From NCBI GenBank assembly GCA_902573565.1, contig CACGKI010000012.1:1-44965 (forward strand): a stretch of DNA of 44,965 nucleotides. The letters run 5' to 3'. Each line of letters begins with the position of its first letter. Within the stretch, counting starts at the first letter, position 1. The notes beneath the pieces were generated by a model. That model was not told the origin of the DNA. It ran no database searches and worked only from the letters and a program-made list of their open reading frames with translations. This DNA is from an uncultured Prochlorococcus sp. GTDB lineage: Bacteria > Cyanobacteriota > Cyanobacteriia > PCC-6307 > Cyanobiaceae. Positions 44,665-44,965 of this stretch are shown here, one piece after another. The position numbers were made by a program, and so were the translations under genes.

Positions 44665-44965
44665 TTGGAGCTTTCATTAGTAATTCCTTGTTATAACGAA
44701 ATAGAAAACCTTAAATTGCTTTTAAAGAGATTAAGAACAGTTTTTTTATTCGGAATATTGGGAAATTATTTTGGTTGATAATGGTTCAACTGATGAAACT
44801 TGGAATTATCTAAATAATAATATTAAAGATTCAGATAATATAAAAATCCTAAAAATAGAAAAGAATATTGGTTATGGTAATGGAATATTTGAAGGACTTA
44901 AAGAGACGAGTGGGGAAATTGTTAGTTGGACCCATGCTGATATGCAAACTGATCCTCTTGATGTC
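44665..44965 (+). CDS. Family 2 glycosyltransferase (3' partial), frame-broken once
   Basis: From TTG 44665 the protein begins MELSLVIPCYNEIENLKLLL, the typical start of a GT2 (dolichol-phosphate-mannose synthase-like) enzyme. The frame breaks at the T7 run 44741-44747. With T6 it continues IILVDNGSTDETWNYL, with the nucleotide-sugar Asp, then NIGYGNGIFEGLKETSGEIVSWTHADMQTDP. The last segment holds the metal-binding region (HADMQTD). The C-terminus is outside the window. It likely builds the surface polysaccharide exported by the adjacent Wza/Wzz pair. Confidence 0.85.

Overview
The window looks like a chromosomal segment of a high-light-adapted Prochlorococcus, or a very close relative. The base composition is strongly AT-rich and genes are short and densely packed, with many TTG or GTG starts. 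Cyanobacterial markers are present: the cell-division protein Ftn2/ZipN, a group-2 sigma-70 factor, DUF3611, a ThiD2-ThiE fusion, and a nickel superoxide dismutase with its SodX peptidase and Ni-permease-like partner. The assignment rests on gene content and protein character, not on a search.

Layout. 1-2.5 kb: 3' part of a cytosine-deaminase-like amidohydrolase and a GlcD-like flavoprotein. 2.5-6.9 kb (minus strand): folC, argD, tRNA-Leu(CAA) and murA, with two overlapping tiny membrane ORFs on the plus strand. 7.1-10.3 kb: rRNA/tRNA 2'-O-methyltransferase, lpdA, trpC. 10.3-11.9 kb: sodT/sodX/sodN. 11.9-17.9 kb: FKBP isomerase, lnt, mnmA, NAD(P)HX repair enzyme, sigma factor. 17.9-25.5 kb: pdhA, ftn2, ffh, rpsP, phoH, Bax-inhibitor-like protein, one unknown gene. 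25.5-28.8 kb: a tightly coupled run era-trmD-ispF-TIGR03792-larB. 28.8-31.4 kb (minus): two small unknown genes, thiS, thiE, ribF. 31.5-41.7 kb: DUF3611, surE, pheS, nadK, cbiET, an 83-aa gene, DUF3122, ribD, ftsH, argF, lexA. 41.7 kb to the end: wzz and wza-like export genes and the start of a glycosyltransferase, which look like the edge of a cell-surface polysaccharide region.

Most genes are housekeeping: cell wall, translation, protein targeting, and folate, thiamine, flavin, NAD, corrin and isoprenoid cofactors. The least ordinary parts are the Ni-SOD cluster, whose transporter and peptidase genes overlap tail to tail; the lone larB; several microproteins; and the polysaccharide edge.

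A technical pattern runs through the second half. Six genes (NAD(P)HX repair enzyme, an 83-aa ORF, ftsH, argF, lexA, a glycosyltransferase) are each broken by a single extra base in or next to a homopolymer. Removing that base restores a full-length protein in every case. trmD and ispF also read as one ORF because a stop is missing at a junction where one extra base would explain it. I read most of these as sequence errors, not true pseudogenes, so the feature list gives each as one gene.
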